DNA of 64,000 bases, taken from NCBI RefSeq assembly GCF_014643175.1, contig NZ_BMJH01000002.1, positions 310,001 to 374,000 on the forward strand, written 5' to 3'. The stretch is from Hoyosella rhizosphaerae. Lineage in GTDB: Bacteria; Actinomycetota; Actinomycetes; Mycobacteriales; Mycobacteriaceae. Shown piece after piece: positions 18,909 to 28,181 of the stretch. Within the stretch, counting starts at the first letter, position 1. Every line of letters begins with the position of its first letter. The notes below the pieces were generated by a model. It was given only the letters and a program-made list of their open reading frames with translations, did no database searches and was not told where the DNA came from. Position numbers and translations under genes: made by a program.

Positions 18909-18945
18909 CGCTGGGTTCACAGAGCGCCGGGTACGCAGAGCAGTG

Positions 18946-18974
18946 GGCCCCAAGCACACAGTGTGCTTGGGGCC
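18946..18974. terminator. Bidirectional hairpin terminator between wzy-like and desaturase genes
   Basis: GGCCCCAAGCACAC (18946-18959) is followed after one base by its exact complement (18961-18974), a very stable hairpin between two convergent genes. A third copy of the arm TGCTTGGGGCC follows at 18979-18989, so an alternative pairing is possible. No strong T-tract is present. Confidence 0.75.
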
Positions 18975-19000
18975 GGAGTGCTTGGGGCCCGGACGCTTTC

Positions 19001-20377
19001 CTAAGGGAAAACTGGTAGTTGTCCGTTGCCAGTCGTGGCGGGGGCAGGTTCGCGGTGGGGGCCTTGCTTCGGTCGAGGTGACCCACCAGGGAACATCAGC
19101 CGCAGAATCGTGCGTTGGACAGTAAACAGTTGTTTGTGGAACGGGCCGATGTTGTAGGGGAGATCATATTTTTCACAGATCGCCCGGACCTGCGGGGCGA
19201 TTTCTTGATAGCGCGAACTTGGCATATCTGGGAAGATATGGTGCTCGACCTGGAACGATAGGTTGCCGCTCATAATGTGGAAGAGTCGACTACCTTCGAT
19301 GTTTGCCGAGCCAAGCAACTGGCGGACATACCAGCCACCCTGAGTTTCGTTGGCGACTTCCTCTTCCGTGAACGTGTATGTCTGATCAGGGAAATGTCCA
19401 CAGAAGATGATTGCGTACGCCCACAGGTTGCGAACCAGGTTGGCAGTGATATTCGCGCTTAGCGTGGCGAGGAACGGTTCACGAATGGCACGACGGTCAA
19501 TCAGCCGCCTGATGATGCCGCCTCGTCGTAAGCCGCCGCCTGCGCGACGGCCAGCGTTGCGAAAGCGATTTACTCCGCCTTCGGCTTTGCGGTCGAACAG
19601 TGCGATGACACCAACTTCGACGGCGAGCATGGCTGCGGCGCTGATCGCTGGCCATGCAACATAGTCTTTGACGACCTGGCGGCGAACCTTGACGCCGATT
19701 TCCTTCAACTCGTCTTTGAGCTGCTGCTTATCTTTTGTGCCGTGGAAGATAGCTTCAACATCGATGTCGTGTAGTGCCACACCCCACTCGAAGAACAGCG
19801 CGAGGAGGAGGTTGTACACGGGCTGGCCGAGGAAACGCGGATGCCACGGTTGCTTCGGATCCATGCGCATGATCTCGTAGCCAACATCGATGTCCTTACC
19901 GACGATGTTGGTAAAGGTGTGGTGGAGATAGTTGTGCGAATGCTTCCATGATGCGGCTGGTGATGTGTTGTCCCAGTCCCACGACGATGAGTGGATGTAG
20001 GGATCATTCATCCAGTCCCACTGGCCGTGCATGACGTTGTGGCCGATTTCCATGTTTTCTAGAATCTTGGCCACGGACAACCCGGCTGTGCCGAGAATCC
20101 AGGCGGGCCAGAATCGGGAGGCGATAAGTACGGCCCTTGAGGCGACGACAAGACGGCGCTGCGCTTGGACCATGGCGCGAATATAGTTCGCGTCATCAGC
20201 TCCGAGTTCGCTGTAGACCTTGTCGTGGATCGCCTGGCATTCGCGCCCGATCTCTTCTATCTGCTCTGGCGTAAGGCGATGGAGTGGATGGTTGGGTTGC
20301 GATGGATCTGGTTTCCACGTGGCCTTAGGTTTCGCGCCGTTGGTGGAAATGGCGTGGTCCCGAATCGCGTAGGTCAT
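19001..20377 (-). CDS. Membrane acyl-CoA desaturase (DesA3-like)
   Basis: About 458 residues. The three histidine boxes of membrane di-iron desaturases are present: HNVMH near residue 112, HSHNYLHH near 150, and QVEHH near 395. Hydrophobic helices lie between them. I placed the start at the ATG at 20377 (MTYAIRDH) because the longer open frame upstream only runs antisense-like through the neighbouring gene; AAAGGA lies upstream. The adjacent upstream gene encodes a flavin/2Fe-2S reductase, the same pairing as Rv3230c-Rv3229c in M. tuberculosis, where DesA3 makes oleoyl-CoA from stearoyl-CoA. The C-terminal tail has a proline-rich extension. Confidence 0.88.
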   Translation of the reverse strand: MTYAIRDHAISTNGAKPKATWKPDPSQPNHPLHRLTPEQIEEIGRECQAIHDKVYSELGADDANYIRAMVQAQRRLVVASRAVLIASRFWPAWILGTAGLSVAKILENMEIGHNVMHGQWDWMNDPYIHSSSWDWDNTSPAASWKHSHNYLHHTFTNIVGKDIDVGYEIMRMDPKQPWHPRFLGQPVYNLLLALFFEWGVALHDIDVEAIFHGTKDKQQLKDELKEIGVKVRRQVVKDYVAWPAISAAAMLAVEVGVIALFDRKAEGGVNRFRNAGRRAGGGLRRGGIIRRLIDRRAIREPFLATLSANITANLVRNLWAYAIIFCGHFPDQTYTFTEEEVANETQGGWYVRQLLGSANIEGSRLFHIMSGNLSFQVEHHIFPDMPSSRYQEIAPQVRAICEKYDLPYNIGPFHKQLFTVQRTILRLMFPGGSPRPKQGPHREPAPATTGNGQLPVFP

Positions 20378-20400
20378 CGTCGGGGGTCCTTTCGTTGTGC

Positions 20401-21504
20401 TTAGAGGTCGATCTCGACGTGGCCCTCGGGGGCATTGATGCACGTTCGCACCATTTGGCCATGACTTCCGTGGACGACCCCTGTGCGGAGGTCGCGCACC
20501 TGGCCGTGTTCTAGGCGGCCGATGCACGTGTGGCACACACCCATGCGGCAACCGAACGGGAGAGTGCCGCCCGCTTCTTCGCCGCCAACAAGAATGGAAG
20601 TTGCCCCGTCGCACGTGGCCTGAATGTCGGTGACTCGGAAATGCACTGTTCCACCGTCGCCGAGGCCGCCGGAGCCGCCGTCGCCCGCAAAAGGCTGGAA
20701 GTGTTCCATGCTCAAACGGTCATGAACACCTTCGGCGGACCAGTGGGAACTCATCGCATCGAGCATTCCTGGAGGGCCGGAGAGGAAGGTCTCGCGTTCC
20801 CGCCAGTCAGGGCAAAGGTCGTCGAGCATCTGGGGCGTGAGTACACCTTTCTCTTCGCTGAGGTGAATGCTCCGGTGATACCCAGGAAAATGCGATTCAA
20901 CCTCATTGAAGATGCTGTCGAACATGATTTCGTCGGGTGTGTGTTCGCAGTGGAGATGCACCACGTCAGACAGTGCGCCGCGGCGAGCGAGTTCCCGTAT
21001 CAAACTAAAGATGGGGGTGACGCCGCTTCCTGCGCTGAACATGAGGAATTTTTTCGGCAGGGGGTGTGGAAGGCAGAATGTGCCTTCCACCTCGCCGAGA
21101 AACACCGTCGCACCCCGCTGGATATTGCGCGTGAAGAAGGTCGACATGCGCCCACCCTCGACGGTTCGCACGGAGATGCTTAAGTGACCTTCGGGGTGGT
21201 TTGGATCAGATGTGAGTGTGTATGCCCGCCAGTGCCGTACCCCATTGATTTCGGCCCCGATGCGTAGGTACTGGCCCGCTTTATGGCCAGGCCAGGGGAA
21301 GTTGGGTTTGATGACGATGGTGGCGGAGCGTGGAGTTTCAGGCTTGACGCGAACAATCTGCCCCTGCAATTCGCGCGTCGACCACATTGGGTTAATCAGC
21401 GCGAGATAGTCGTCGGGCAGGAGGGGGTTTGTCAGTGCTTTCCCGGCGCGCAGGAGCTTCCGGCGCATTGTGGGTACTACGGGTGTGGCAGCGCGTTCGA
21501 CCAT
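20401..21504 (-). CDS. Ferredoxin-type oxidoreductase partner of the desaturase (Rv3230c-like)
   Basis: About 367 residues with three modules. An FAD-binding barrel is marked by RAYTLTSDPN. An NAD(P)-binding domain is marked by FSAGSGVTPIFSLIRELARR and the LSGPPGMLD segment. A C-terminal plant-type 2Fe-2S domain has CRMGVCHTC plus a later Cys in MVRTCINAPEG. It passes electrons from NAD(P)H through FAD and the iron-sulfur centre to the desaturase encoded 23 bases downstream. The ATG at 21504 has GGAGG eight bases upstream, so it is preferred over the GTG at 21510. The two genes clearly form one operon. Confidence 0.88.
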   Translation of the reverse strand: MVERAATPVVPTMRRKLLRAGKALTNPLLPDDYLALINPMWSTRELQGQIVRVKPETPRSATIVIKPNFPWPGHKAGQYLRIGAEINGVRHWRAYTLTSDPNHPEGHLSISVRTVEGGRMSTFFTRNIQRGATVFLGEVEGTFCLPHPLPKKFLMFSAGSGVTPIFSLIRELARRGALSDVVHLHCEHTPDEIMFDSIFNEVESHFPGYHRSIHLSEEKGVLTPQMLDDLCPDWRERETFLSGPPGMLDAMSSHWSAEGVHDRLSMEHFQPFAGDGGSGGLGDGGTVHFRVTDIQATCDGATSILVGGEEAGGTLPFGCRMGVCHTCIGRLEHGQVRDLRTGVVHGSHGQMVRTCINAPEGHVEIDL

Positions 21505-22845
<1,341 letters not shown>

Positions 22846-22954
22846 AATTTGCTCAAGCGCCGAGGGTGCACATGAAGGCAGCCAGGGGATATCTCGGTTA
22901 TTTCAACACCAGATATTTGAGGGTGCAGCCCGTGTTGGTTTCGTCGTAAGCGGG

Positions 22955-23674
22955 TTGCTTCACATCGCGATCGGTTATCTGTCGCTAAACCTGGCGTTCG
23001 GGGTGCCAACCCCCGATACCGACCACACCGGAGCGTTCGCGGAAATTGCTCGGGAGCGCGGCGGAACCATCGCGCTGTGGCTCATAGCAGCAGTATTGAC
23101 GACGATGGCTCTATGGCGGGCAATCGAATCAGTTTTTGGGCGCGCCTATGACTCCACTACCTGGCGAGACCTCAGCATTACGGACAGGGTTAAGGCTTTT
23201 TCTCTCGCCGTCATTTATGGCGCATTTGCGTACTCGGCGGGCCAGTTCGCGGCAGGGAAGGGCGACAGAAACGATTTTGTGGTTCTGGGCCTCGTCGCAG
23301 AATTGATGTTCACCACCGCTGGCACAATAATCCTGGTCCTGGTGGGACTTGGTGTCTTTACGATCGGCGCCTATCACATTCACAAAGGTGTGATGCGTAC
23401 CTTCCATGCAGATTTGATGGGGCGACCAGGCCTCGCAGTTCACGTGCTTGGAGTTGTGGCGTGGGCAGGAAAAGGCGTTGTCATCTCAGGAGTTGGCATC
23501 GCAGTGATCGTCGCCACCGCGCGGGCGGCTCCCCGCGACGCGATGGGGCTTGATGCCGCACTCAGGTCGGTCCGGGCACTACCGTTTGGGGCCTTCGCAT
23601 TGGTGGTGGCGGGCGTATTCCTCATTACCTATGGCATCTATAGCTTTGTGCTGGCCCGCCACGCAAAAATGTAG
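22955..23674 (+). CDS. DUF1206 membrane protein, start unresolved
   Basis: About 239 residues from a TTG at 22955, with six predicted helices arranged as three similar pairs, the DUF1206 pattern (recurring G-x-x-x-x-G...RxxxxxFGRAYD-type loops). The family normally begins before the first helix. Here the frame upstream of 22955 stays open to 22802 and encodes a convincing start of that helix (FEGAARVGFVVSGLLHIAIG), but has no ATG, GTG or TTG. An ATG at 22872 with GAGGG upstream is in a different frame. So the gene either uses a rare start (an ATT at 22847) or carries a frameshift near 22900. Function is unknown; it is probably co-transcribed with nrdF. Confidence 0.7.
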   Translation: MLHIAIGYLSLNLAFGVPTPDTDHTGAFAEIARERGGTIALWLIAAVLTTMALWRAIESVFGRAYDSTTWRDLSITDRVKAFSLAVIYGAFAYSAGQFAAGKGDRNDFVVLGLVAELMFTTAGTIILVLVGLGVFTIGAYHIHKGVMRTFHADLMGRPGLAVHVLGVVAWAGKGVVISGVGIAVIVATARAAPRDAMGLDAALRSVRALPFGAFALVVAGVFLITYGIYSFVLARHAKM

Positions 23675-23675
23675 G

Positions 23676-24491
23676 TTAGAAGCGCACCCGGGCGATTGCT
23701 GGCCACGCATTTCTCAGCTTTTTTACTCCATAAATAGTTCGCATGGTCAGTGAACCGAACACACCATGTCCGGGCACCATCCGAATCGTGCGGACCGAGG
23801 TGATTGCGGGCACCTTTTCGCTCAGTTCGCCGAGATCGTCGGGGTTCAGGGCGAAGTGCATTGCGGGAACCTCGTAGTTCTCGCTCTTCTTCCACCCTGC
23901 ACGGGTTTTACGCCCAAACCATTCCGGTACAACGTCGAAGATGATCTCGGCACCGGGAAATGTTTCACCGCAATGTTGCAGGAGAGTCGTGACATCGTCC
24001 CAGGTAAAGTATTGAAACAGGCCCTGCGCCAGGATTAGCACGCCGTCTTCAGGTGATCTGACCTGTGCTGTCCACGCAGTATCAAACGCGGACTTGGCAA
24101 CATTTACCAGCCGAGGATTATCAGGAACGAGGACTGCCCGGAGCTTTGCCACCTCCGGGACATCTACTGAGACCCAACGCATGGTTCCGTTATCGGTGCG
24201 AAAGAACCCAGTATCGAGACCATCGCCAAGTGAGACGACAGTGCCGTTGGGGTGCTCCGCAAGAAACTCGTCGCACACCTTGTCAAAGGTTAGGGCTCGC
24301 ATCCAGTTTGGTTGTGCTGTGGCGCCAAACTTGTCCCAGTCGTAGTCCAACGACTGAAAAATGTCTACAGCGATCGGATCGCGAAGTTCGGTTCCGGGTC
24401 GCATTGCCTCCACCGCCCTGTCACGGAGGGTGCCCAGCATGGTTTCGGGAACCGGTTCGAGCAATTTCTCGAGTTCGGTGCGTTCAATCAT
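23676..24491 (-). CDS. SAM-dependent methyltransferase, leucine carboxyl methyltransferase-like family
   Basis: About 271 residues. VVSLGDGLDTGFFRTDNG with the following WVSVDVPEVAKLR form the SAM-binding strand-loop and the acidic ribose-binding strand of the PF04072 group (LCMT/PpmC-like, common in actinobacteria as putative O-methyltransferases). LILAQGLFQYFTWDDVTTLL matches the later E/Q-G-x-x-x-Y motif of that family. I placed the start at the ATG at 24491, with GGGAG seven bases upstream, instead of a TTG at 24539. Substrate is unknown. It is convergent with the DUF1206 gene, with stops two bases apart. Confidence 0.75.
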   Translation of the reverse strand: MIERTELEKLLEPVPETMLGTLRDRAVEAMRPGTELRDPIAVDIFQSLDYDWDKFGATAQPNWMRALTFDKVCDEFLAEHPNGTVVSLGDGLDTGFFRTDNGTMRWVSVDVPEVAKLRAVLVPDNPRLVNVAKSAFDTAWTAQVRSPEDGVLILAQGLFQYFTWDDVTTLLQHCGETFPGAEIIFDVVPEWFGRKTRAGWKKSENYEVPAMHFALNPDDLGELSEKVPAITSVRTIRMVPGHGVFGSLTMRTIYGVKKLRNAWPAIARVRF

Positions 24492-24610
24492 GTGCTGACT
24501 CCCGGGGATGGAGGGATCAAATGGGGCGAAGTGAAACAAACCGCTGATGCCCGCTCTGAATTATCGCGTACGGTGCTGACGCTGAAGCGACACGTCATCG
24601 CGATAGAGAA

Positions 24611-24644
24611 GCACGCCCCCAGGCCGTTCAGCCTGGGGACGTGC
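24611..24644 (-). terminator. Hairpin terminator of the small secreted protein gene
   Basis: GCACGCCCCCAGGC (24611-24624) pairs with GCCTGGGGACGTGC (24631-24644) with one mismatch and a 6-base loop. It lies directly after the stop of the minus-strand gene at 24667 and before the methyltransferase gene. A T-tract is weak. Confidence 0.7.
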
Positions 24645-24666
24645 TGATGCGTTGCGGGCCGAATGC

Positions 24667-25044
24667 TTAGAGGATGCCGACATCTGGAAGTAGTCCGCCA
24701 ATTCCGCCAAGTCCCGGTAGCAGATCTCCGATTCCACCGATGAGATCGCCAATAATCCCAAGGTCGAGGAGGTCGAGCAGATCCAGGCTACCGAAGTCGA
24801 GGCTGCCCAGGTCGAGGCTGCCGAAGTCCATGCTGCCATCGCCGCTGAGGCTGCCGATGCTTCCGCCGTCTTCCTCGTCGCTTCCAAGGCTGCCTGTGAT
24901 GCTGCTAGCGTCGCTGCCAGATCCGTTTTCCTGAGCGGCCGCGATGCCTGCTCCGGCTAGCATGCCGCCGGAGAGTAGACCTGCAGTGGCTGAGGCGGCT
25001 ACGAGTCGTTTGATAGCGACGCTTTTGGTGGAGGTTGAGCGCAC
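24667..25044 (-). CDS. Small secreted Gly/Ser/Leu/Asp-rich repeat protein
   Basis: About 125 residues. A GTG at 25044 has AAAGGAG six bases upstream; the longer frame from 25149 runs through the promoter region. A signal peptide (KRLVAASATAGLLSGGMLAG, cleaved after GIAAA) leads to a short acidic linker with SITGSLGSDEEDGGSIGSLS. Then come near-perfect five-residue repeats of the type GSLD[FL] (MDFGSLDLGSLDFGSLDLLD) and a hydrophobic glycine-rich tail (LLPGLGGIGGLLPDVGIL). It has no cysteines and no sorting signal. The repeats resemble pentapeptide or beta-roll arrays but are too few to be sure. It is probably exported by Sec and surface-associated; function unknown. Confidence 0.75.
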   Translation of the reverse strand: MRSTSTKSVAIKRLVAASATAGLLSGGMLAGAGIAAAQENGSGSDASSITGSLGSDEEDGGSIGSLSGDGSMDFGSLDLGSLDFGSLDLLDLLDLGIIGDLIGGIGDLLPGLGGIGGLLPDVGIL

Positions 25045-25153
25045 AGATTGCTCCTTTAATAGTGTGGAATCAAATTCAAGCCAGCTATGCAACGGATCGT
25101 CTGTCGCGGCACAGGGGCGTTGAATGCGGTGAAAAGTGATGTTCAGCACACTG

Positions 25154-25183
25154 AGTATCGCGCGTAGGTGTTGATTTGGTCAA
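25154..25183 (-). promoter_or_regulatory. Sigma-70-type promoter for the small secreted protein
   Basis: On the minus strand TTGACC (25183-25178) and GATACT (25159-25154) are separated by 18 bases. This would give a 5' leader of about 100 bases before the GTG at 25044. Confidence 0.55.
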
Positions 25184-25281
25184 GGTTTGTGATTAATCGG
25201 TCCAGATTTTCAGCTCATTGCCACAAAATACGCAAAGCAGTCAAACTTTGACGTCGCCATGTCCGAAACCGGGAAACGAGT

Positions 25282-25755
25282 TCAGCGAGCAAACCACGCC
25301 TCGGGTCGCTGTGCCAGAGCATGCGCGATGCGGTCACGCGACGTTTCAGTCATGTCGTCAGGCAAAGCGTTGACGGAAAACCAACGGACTTCAATGTTTT
25401 CGTCGTCAGCGACGTGGGGCGTGCCGTCAACGATCTTGGCTGAAAAGCAAATATCGAGATACTGACACTGGTCGCCGTTGGAATAGGTCACGACGGGGGT
25501 TACATCAACGCTGGTAATGCGGTCCAGTGCAACCCTCACACCTATTTCTTCGAGCACTTCCCGCTGTGCGGCACAGCTTGGTTCCTCGCCAGGTTCAAGA
25601 ATGCCGGAGACGACGGCCCACAGGCGATTGTCGGAACGCCTGGCCAGAAGGACCTCGCCGTCGTCATTAGCAATGACCACACTTACGCCGGAAAGCCACA
25701 GTAAGTCTGTGCCCACATGTTTTCGGAGCTCGGCAATGTAGTTGGGAATACCCAT
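25282..25755 (-). CDS. NUDIX hydrolase
   Basis: About 157 residues. The Nudix box is complete: GILEPGEEPSCAAQREVLEE followed by IGV, fitting G-x5-E-x7-R-E-U-x-E-E-x-G-U. It is preceded by the usual strand VVIANDDGEVLLARRSDNRL. Such enzymes hydrolyse a nucleoside diphosphate linked to another moiety with Mg2+. The sequence resembles the common actinobacterial NUDIX group annotated as ADP-ribose or NADH-type pyrophosphatases, but substrate cannot be fixed. AAGG lies upstream of the ATG. It is followed on the minus strand by no other gene for about 240 bases. Confidence 0.88.
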   Translation of the reverse strand: MGIPNYIAELRKHVGTDLLWLSGVSVVIANDDGEVLLARRSDNRLWAVVSGILEPGEEPSCAAQREVLEEIGVRVALDRITSVDVTPVVTYSNGDQCQYLDICFSAKIVDGTPHVADDENIEVRWFSVNALPDDMTETSRDRIAHALAQRPEAWFAR

Positions 25756-25778
25756 GCAGGCACCTTAGCGGAAGCGGT

Positions 25779-26036
25779 CTATGGAACTTTGGCCTCGGAG
25801 ACGGATCCACCAGTGTTGACCTGGTCTATAGAGCATCTGCCATCAGCGCACGGGCGGCGTTGCCACCACAGGTACGTTGCGATTCCGAGAGCAAGCACGG
25901 CGACGACAGCGAGGATCGGTTGAATGGGAGCCCACACGCTGAGGGCTCCGGAAGTCCCAATAGCTAACAGGATCAGTTTGTTGCAGACAGGACACCCCAC
26001 GGCGAACAGTGCGGCGGTCACCCAAAAAAGGGGTTG
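25779..26036 (-). pseudogene. 3' fragment of a small membrane-protein gene, split by the IS607 element
   Basis: The frame encodes LFWVTAALFAVGCPVCNKLI, ILLAIGTSGALSVWAPIQPI and a second helix, ending in a tail with CADGRC. The VGCPVCNK and SGAL-WAP-QP segments mark a small actinobacterial integral membrane family of unknown role. It has an in-frame stop at 26037-26039 just inside the element. A GTG at 26021 could restart translation, but that would lack the N-terminus. The 5' fragment lies at 28169-28312, beyond the element. Joining the two at the GG dinucleotide gives a continuous frame (WWEY|LFWVTAAL). Confidence 0.8.
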
Positions 26037-26124
26037 CTAAATGTTGCGGATCGAGTGGTCGATAGTGCTCTTTAACGCGCTTGAGCGATCAAACTTGTCA
26101 GTGGTGTGCGGTACAACCGAACAC

Positions 26125-26712
26125 ATGAACTTAGCGACGTGGGCACAGCGCAACGGCGTTGCGCGTGTGACCGCGTATCGCTGGTTTCGCTCTGGCTCGC
26201 TCCCGGTCCCGGCCCGCAAGGTCGGCGGCCTGATCCTGGTCGGCGATCCCACCACCAACACGCAATCGCATGGCCGGACAGCGGTGTATGCGCGGGTGTC
26301 GTCAGCGGATCAAAAGGCCGACCTCGATCGTCAGGTCGCACGAGTTACAGCGTGGGCCGCGAGTGAGCAGATCGGCGTCGACAAGGTCGTCACTGAGGTC
26401 GGATCAGCGCTGAACGGGCACCGTCGAAAGTTCCTCGCCTTGCTGCGAGACCCGACTGTCACACGGATCGTGGTCGAACACCGTGACCGGTTCTGCCGGT
26501 TCGGATCGGAGTACGTCCAAGCCGCACTCGCAGCGAACGGCCGCGAGCTGGTCGTGGTCGATTCGTGCGAGGTGGACGACGACCTTGTGCGGGATATGAC
26601 CGAAATTCTGACGTCGATGTGTGCGCGGTTGTATGGCAAACGCGCTGCCGCTAACCGCGCCAAGCGGGCGGTAGCGGCGACTGCTGACGACACTTCCCGC
26701 CGGGTGGCGTAA
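26125..26712 (+). CDS. tnpA: IS607-type serine recombinase transposase
   Basis: About 195 residues. The N-terminus MNLATWAQRNGVARVTAYRW and FRSGSLPVPARKVGG are the MerR-like helix-turn-helix of IS607 transposases. The small serine-recombinase domain follows: TAVYARVSSADQKADLDRQV holds the nucleophile serine (ARVSS), then the conserved EVGSALNGHRRKF and VVEHRDRFCRFG. The C-terminal helix ends in a basic tail. A frame open from 26041 would add 28 residues not typical for the family, so the ATG at 26125 is preferred, though no clear ribosome site precedes it. The stop shares a base with the tnpB start (TAATG). Confidence 0.9.
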   Translation: MNLATWAQRNGVARVTAYRWFRSGSLPVPARKVGGLILVGDPTTNTQSHGRTAVYARVSSADQKADLDRQVARVTAWAASEQIGVDKVVTEVGSALNGHRRKFLALLRDPTVTRIVVEHRDRFCRFGSEYVQAALAANGRELVVVDSCEVDDDLVRDMTEILTSMCARLYGKRAAANRAKRAVAATADDTSRRVA

Positions 26713-28148
26713 TGGCGGAGAAGTTCGAGGTTCCTGGCGGGTGGGTGTTGCAGGCGTATCAGTACGCGCTCGACCCAACCGATGCGCAGGCCGTTACGTT
26801 GGAGTCGCACGCGGGTGGGGCCAGGTTTGCGTGGAACACGATGCTGCGAGCAGTGAAAGCGAACCTGTCCCAACGCGAGGCGGAGAAGTCGTACGGGATC
26901 ACCGACGCTGATCTGACCCCGAGCATGGTCTGGTCGTTCCAATCTCTACGCAACGACTTCAACAAACGCAAACACCAGGTAGCCGTCCGCGAGGACGGCA
27001 CACCGTGGTGGGCAGAGAACTCGAAAGAGGCGTACGCCAACGCATGCAAGAACCTCGCGGAGGCGTTGAAGAACTGGAGCGACTCACGCAAAGGCACCCG
27101 TAAAGGCCCGAGGGTTGGGTTCCCGTCCTTCAAGTCGAAGCGTTCGACCAGGGCTTTCGCGTTCACCACCGGCACGATCCGCGTCGAACCGGATCGGCAT
27201 CACGTAACACTGCCGAGGCTCGGGACGCTGCGGGTGCACGAGTCGACCCGTAAACTCGCCCGACGCCTCGAACACCGCGCAGCCCGGATTCTGAAGGCCA
27301 CGGTTCGGTTCGAACGTGGCAGGTGGCTGGTAAGTTTCACCTGTGTGGTTGAGCGTGCCGCCAGCCGTCCGGCTCACGTCAAACGCCTGGCACCGGTGGT
27401 CGGGGTCGATGTTGGTGTGAAAGACCTGATCGTCGCGGCCACCCCCGACGGGCGGGAGGTTCTACGTGTGCAGGCTCCGAAAGAGTTCACACACGCGTCC
27501 CGGAAACTGCGGGCGCTGCAACGTAAAGCCGCCCGCCAGCACGGCCCCTGGAACGCGGCAACCCAGACGAAACAGGAGCCGTCGAACGCATGGACACGCA
27601 CACAAGCTGCCATCGCGAAACAGCATGTGCGGGTGGCGAACCTGCGCCGGGACCGCCTCCACAAACTGACCACGTTGCTGGCGCAGTCGTTCGATGTGAT
27701 CGGCACCGAGACCCTCGCGGTGAAGAACATGATGGCCGCCGGTGGTGCCCGCAAGAAAGGCTTGAATCGTTCGATCGCTGACGCGGGTCTGGGCGAGTTC
27801 TCCCGCCAGCTCGACTATAAAACCACCTGGTACAGCTCGGCACTAGTCAAGGCGGACCGGTGGTATCCCAGCTCGAAGACGTGTTCTGGTTGCGGTTCAG
27901 TGAAAGCCAAACTGAGCTTGTCAGACCGCTTGTACGTCTGCGACAACGAAGACTGCGGGTTGAACATCACCGGGATCGACCGGGATCTCAACGCCGCTAT
28001 CAACCTCGCGCGCTATGCGCGGGCGGAGCAGAGTGCCTGCTTCGATAATGGTGGAGCCGACCGTAAGACGACCGCTTCGGTGGCGCTGGTGGCTATGAAA
28101 CCTGAATCCAACAATGGAAGCGCCTCACCCAAAAGTGAGGCTGCATAG
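26712..28148 (+). CDS. tnpB: TnpB, RNA-guided nuclease of the IS607 element
   Basis: About 478 residues. It has the N-terminal helix-turn-helix-like AYQYALDPTDAQAVTLESHA, then the RuvC-I Asp in PVVGVDVGVKDLIVAA, the RuvC-II Glu in VIGTETLAVKNM, and the zinc ribbon TCSGCGSVKAKL with VCDNEDCGLN. The RuvC-III Asp is in GIDRDLNAAINLARYA. All catalytic and zinc-binding residues are present, so it is probably active. TnpB proteins cut DNA guided by a right-end transcript and help keep the element. It overlaps tnpA by one base, and its 3' end very likely overlaps the guide RNA gene. Confidence 0.92.
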   Translation: MAEKFEVPGGWVLQAYQYALDPTDAQAVTLESHAGGARFAWNTMLRAVKANLSQREAEKSYGITDADLTPSMVWSFQSLRNDFNKRKHQVAVREDGTPWWAENSKEAYANACKNLAEALKNWSDSRKGTRKGPRVGFPSFKSKRSTRAFAFTTGTIRVEPDRHHVTLPRLGTLRVHESTRKLARRLEHRAARILKATVRFERGRWLVSFTCVVERAASRPAHVKRLAPVVGVDVGVKDLIVAATPDGREVLRVQAPKEFTHASRKLRALQRKAARQHGPWNAATQTKQEPSNAWTRTQAAIAKQHVRVANLRRDRLHKLTTLLAQSFDVIGTETLAVKNMMAAGGARKKGLNRSIADAGLGEFSRQLDYKTTWYSSALVKADRWYPSSKTCSGCGSVKAKLSLSDRLYVCDNEDCGLNITGIDRDLNAAINLARYARAEQSACFDNGGADRKTTASVALVAMKPESNNGSASPKSEAA

Positions 28149-28181
28149 CGATGATCATTAAAGATCACTCAAATGCAACGG
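28040..28181 (+). ncRNA. Putative right-end guide (omega) RNA scaffold of TnpB
   Basis: In TnpB elements the guide RNA scaffold covers the 3' part of tnpB and the right end, and the guide itself is the flanking DNA. Here a perfect 7-bp hairpin GCCTCAC-CCAAAA-GTGAGGC spans 28122-28141 at the tnpB stop, and a second short inverted repeat (ATGATCATTAAAGATCA) follows at 28151-28167. The native guide would start after the element edge at about 28182. The 5' boundary given is only a guess; existence is inferred from the family. Confidence 0.5.

Larger units (their letters stand above)
26032..28181 (+). mobile_element. IS607-family insertion sequence (tnpA serine recombinase + tnpB)
   Basis: The element holds a serine-recombinase transposase and an overlapping tnpB, the IS607 arrangement. 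IS607 enzymes recombine at a GG dinucleotide and make no real target duplication. Here GG occurs at the left junction (within 26030-26033) and at the right junction (28180-28181). Removing everything between leaves one GG and restores the interrupted minus-strand gene in frame, so these are strongly supported ends, with 1-2 base ambiguity on the left because of a GGGG run. Length is about 2.15 kb. There are no long terminal inverted repeats, as expected. Both proteins look intact. Confidence 0.87.

Noticed and set aside
20378..20614. N-terminal extension of the desaturase to 20614
   Set aside because: It lies antisense-like within the reductase gene's 3' end on the same strand in another frame, is Arg/Pro-rich, and a good start exists at 20377.
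24674..24934. Plus-strand Pro/Ser/Arg-rich frame opposite the small secreted protein
   Set aside because: Its repeats are the mirror of the GSLD repeats on the minus strand; no ribosome site or promoter.
28122..28141. Simple Rho-independent terminator for tnpB
   Set aside because: The hairpin lies partly inside the tnpB coding end and has no T-tract; it fits better as part of the right-end guide RNA scaffold.
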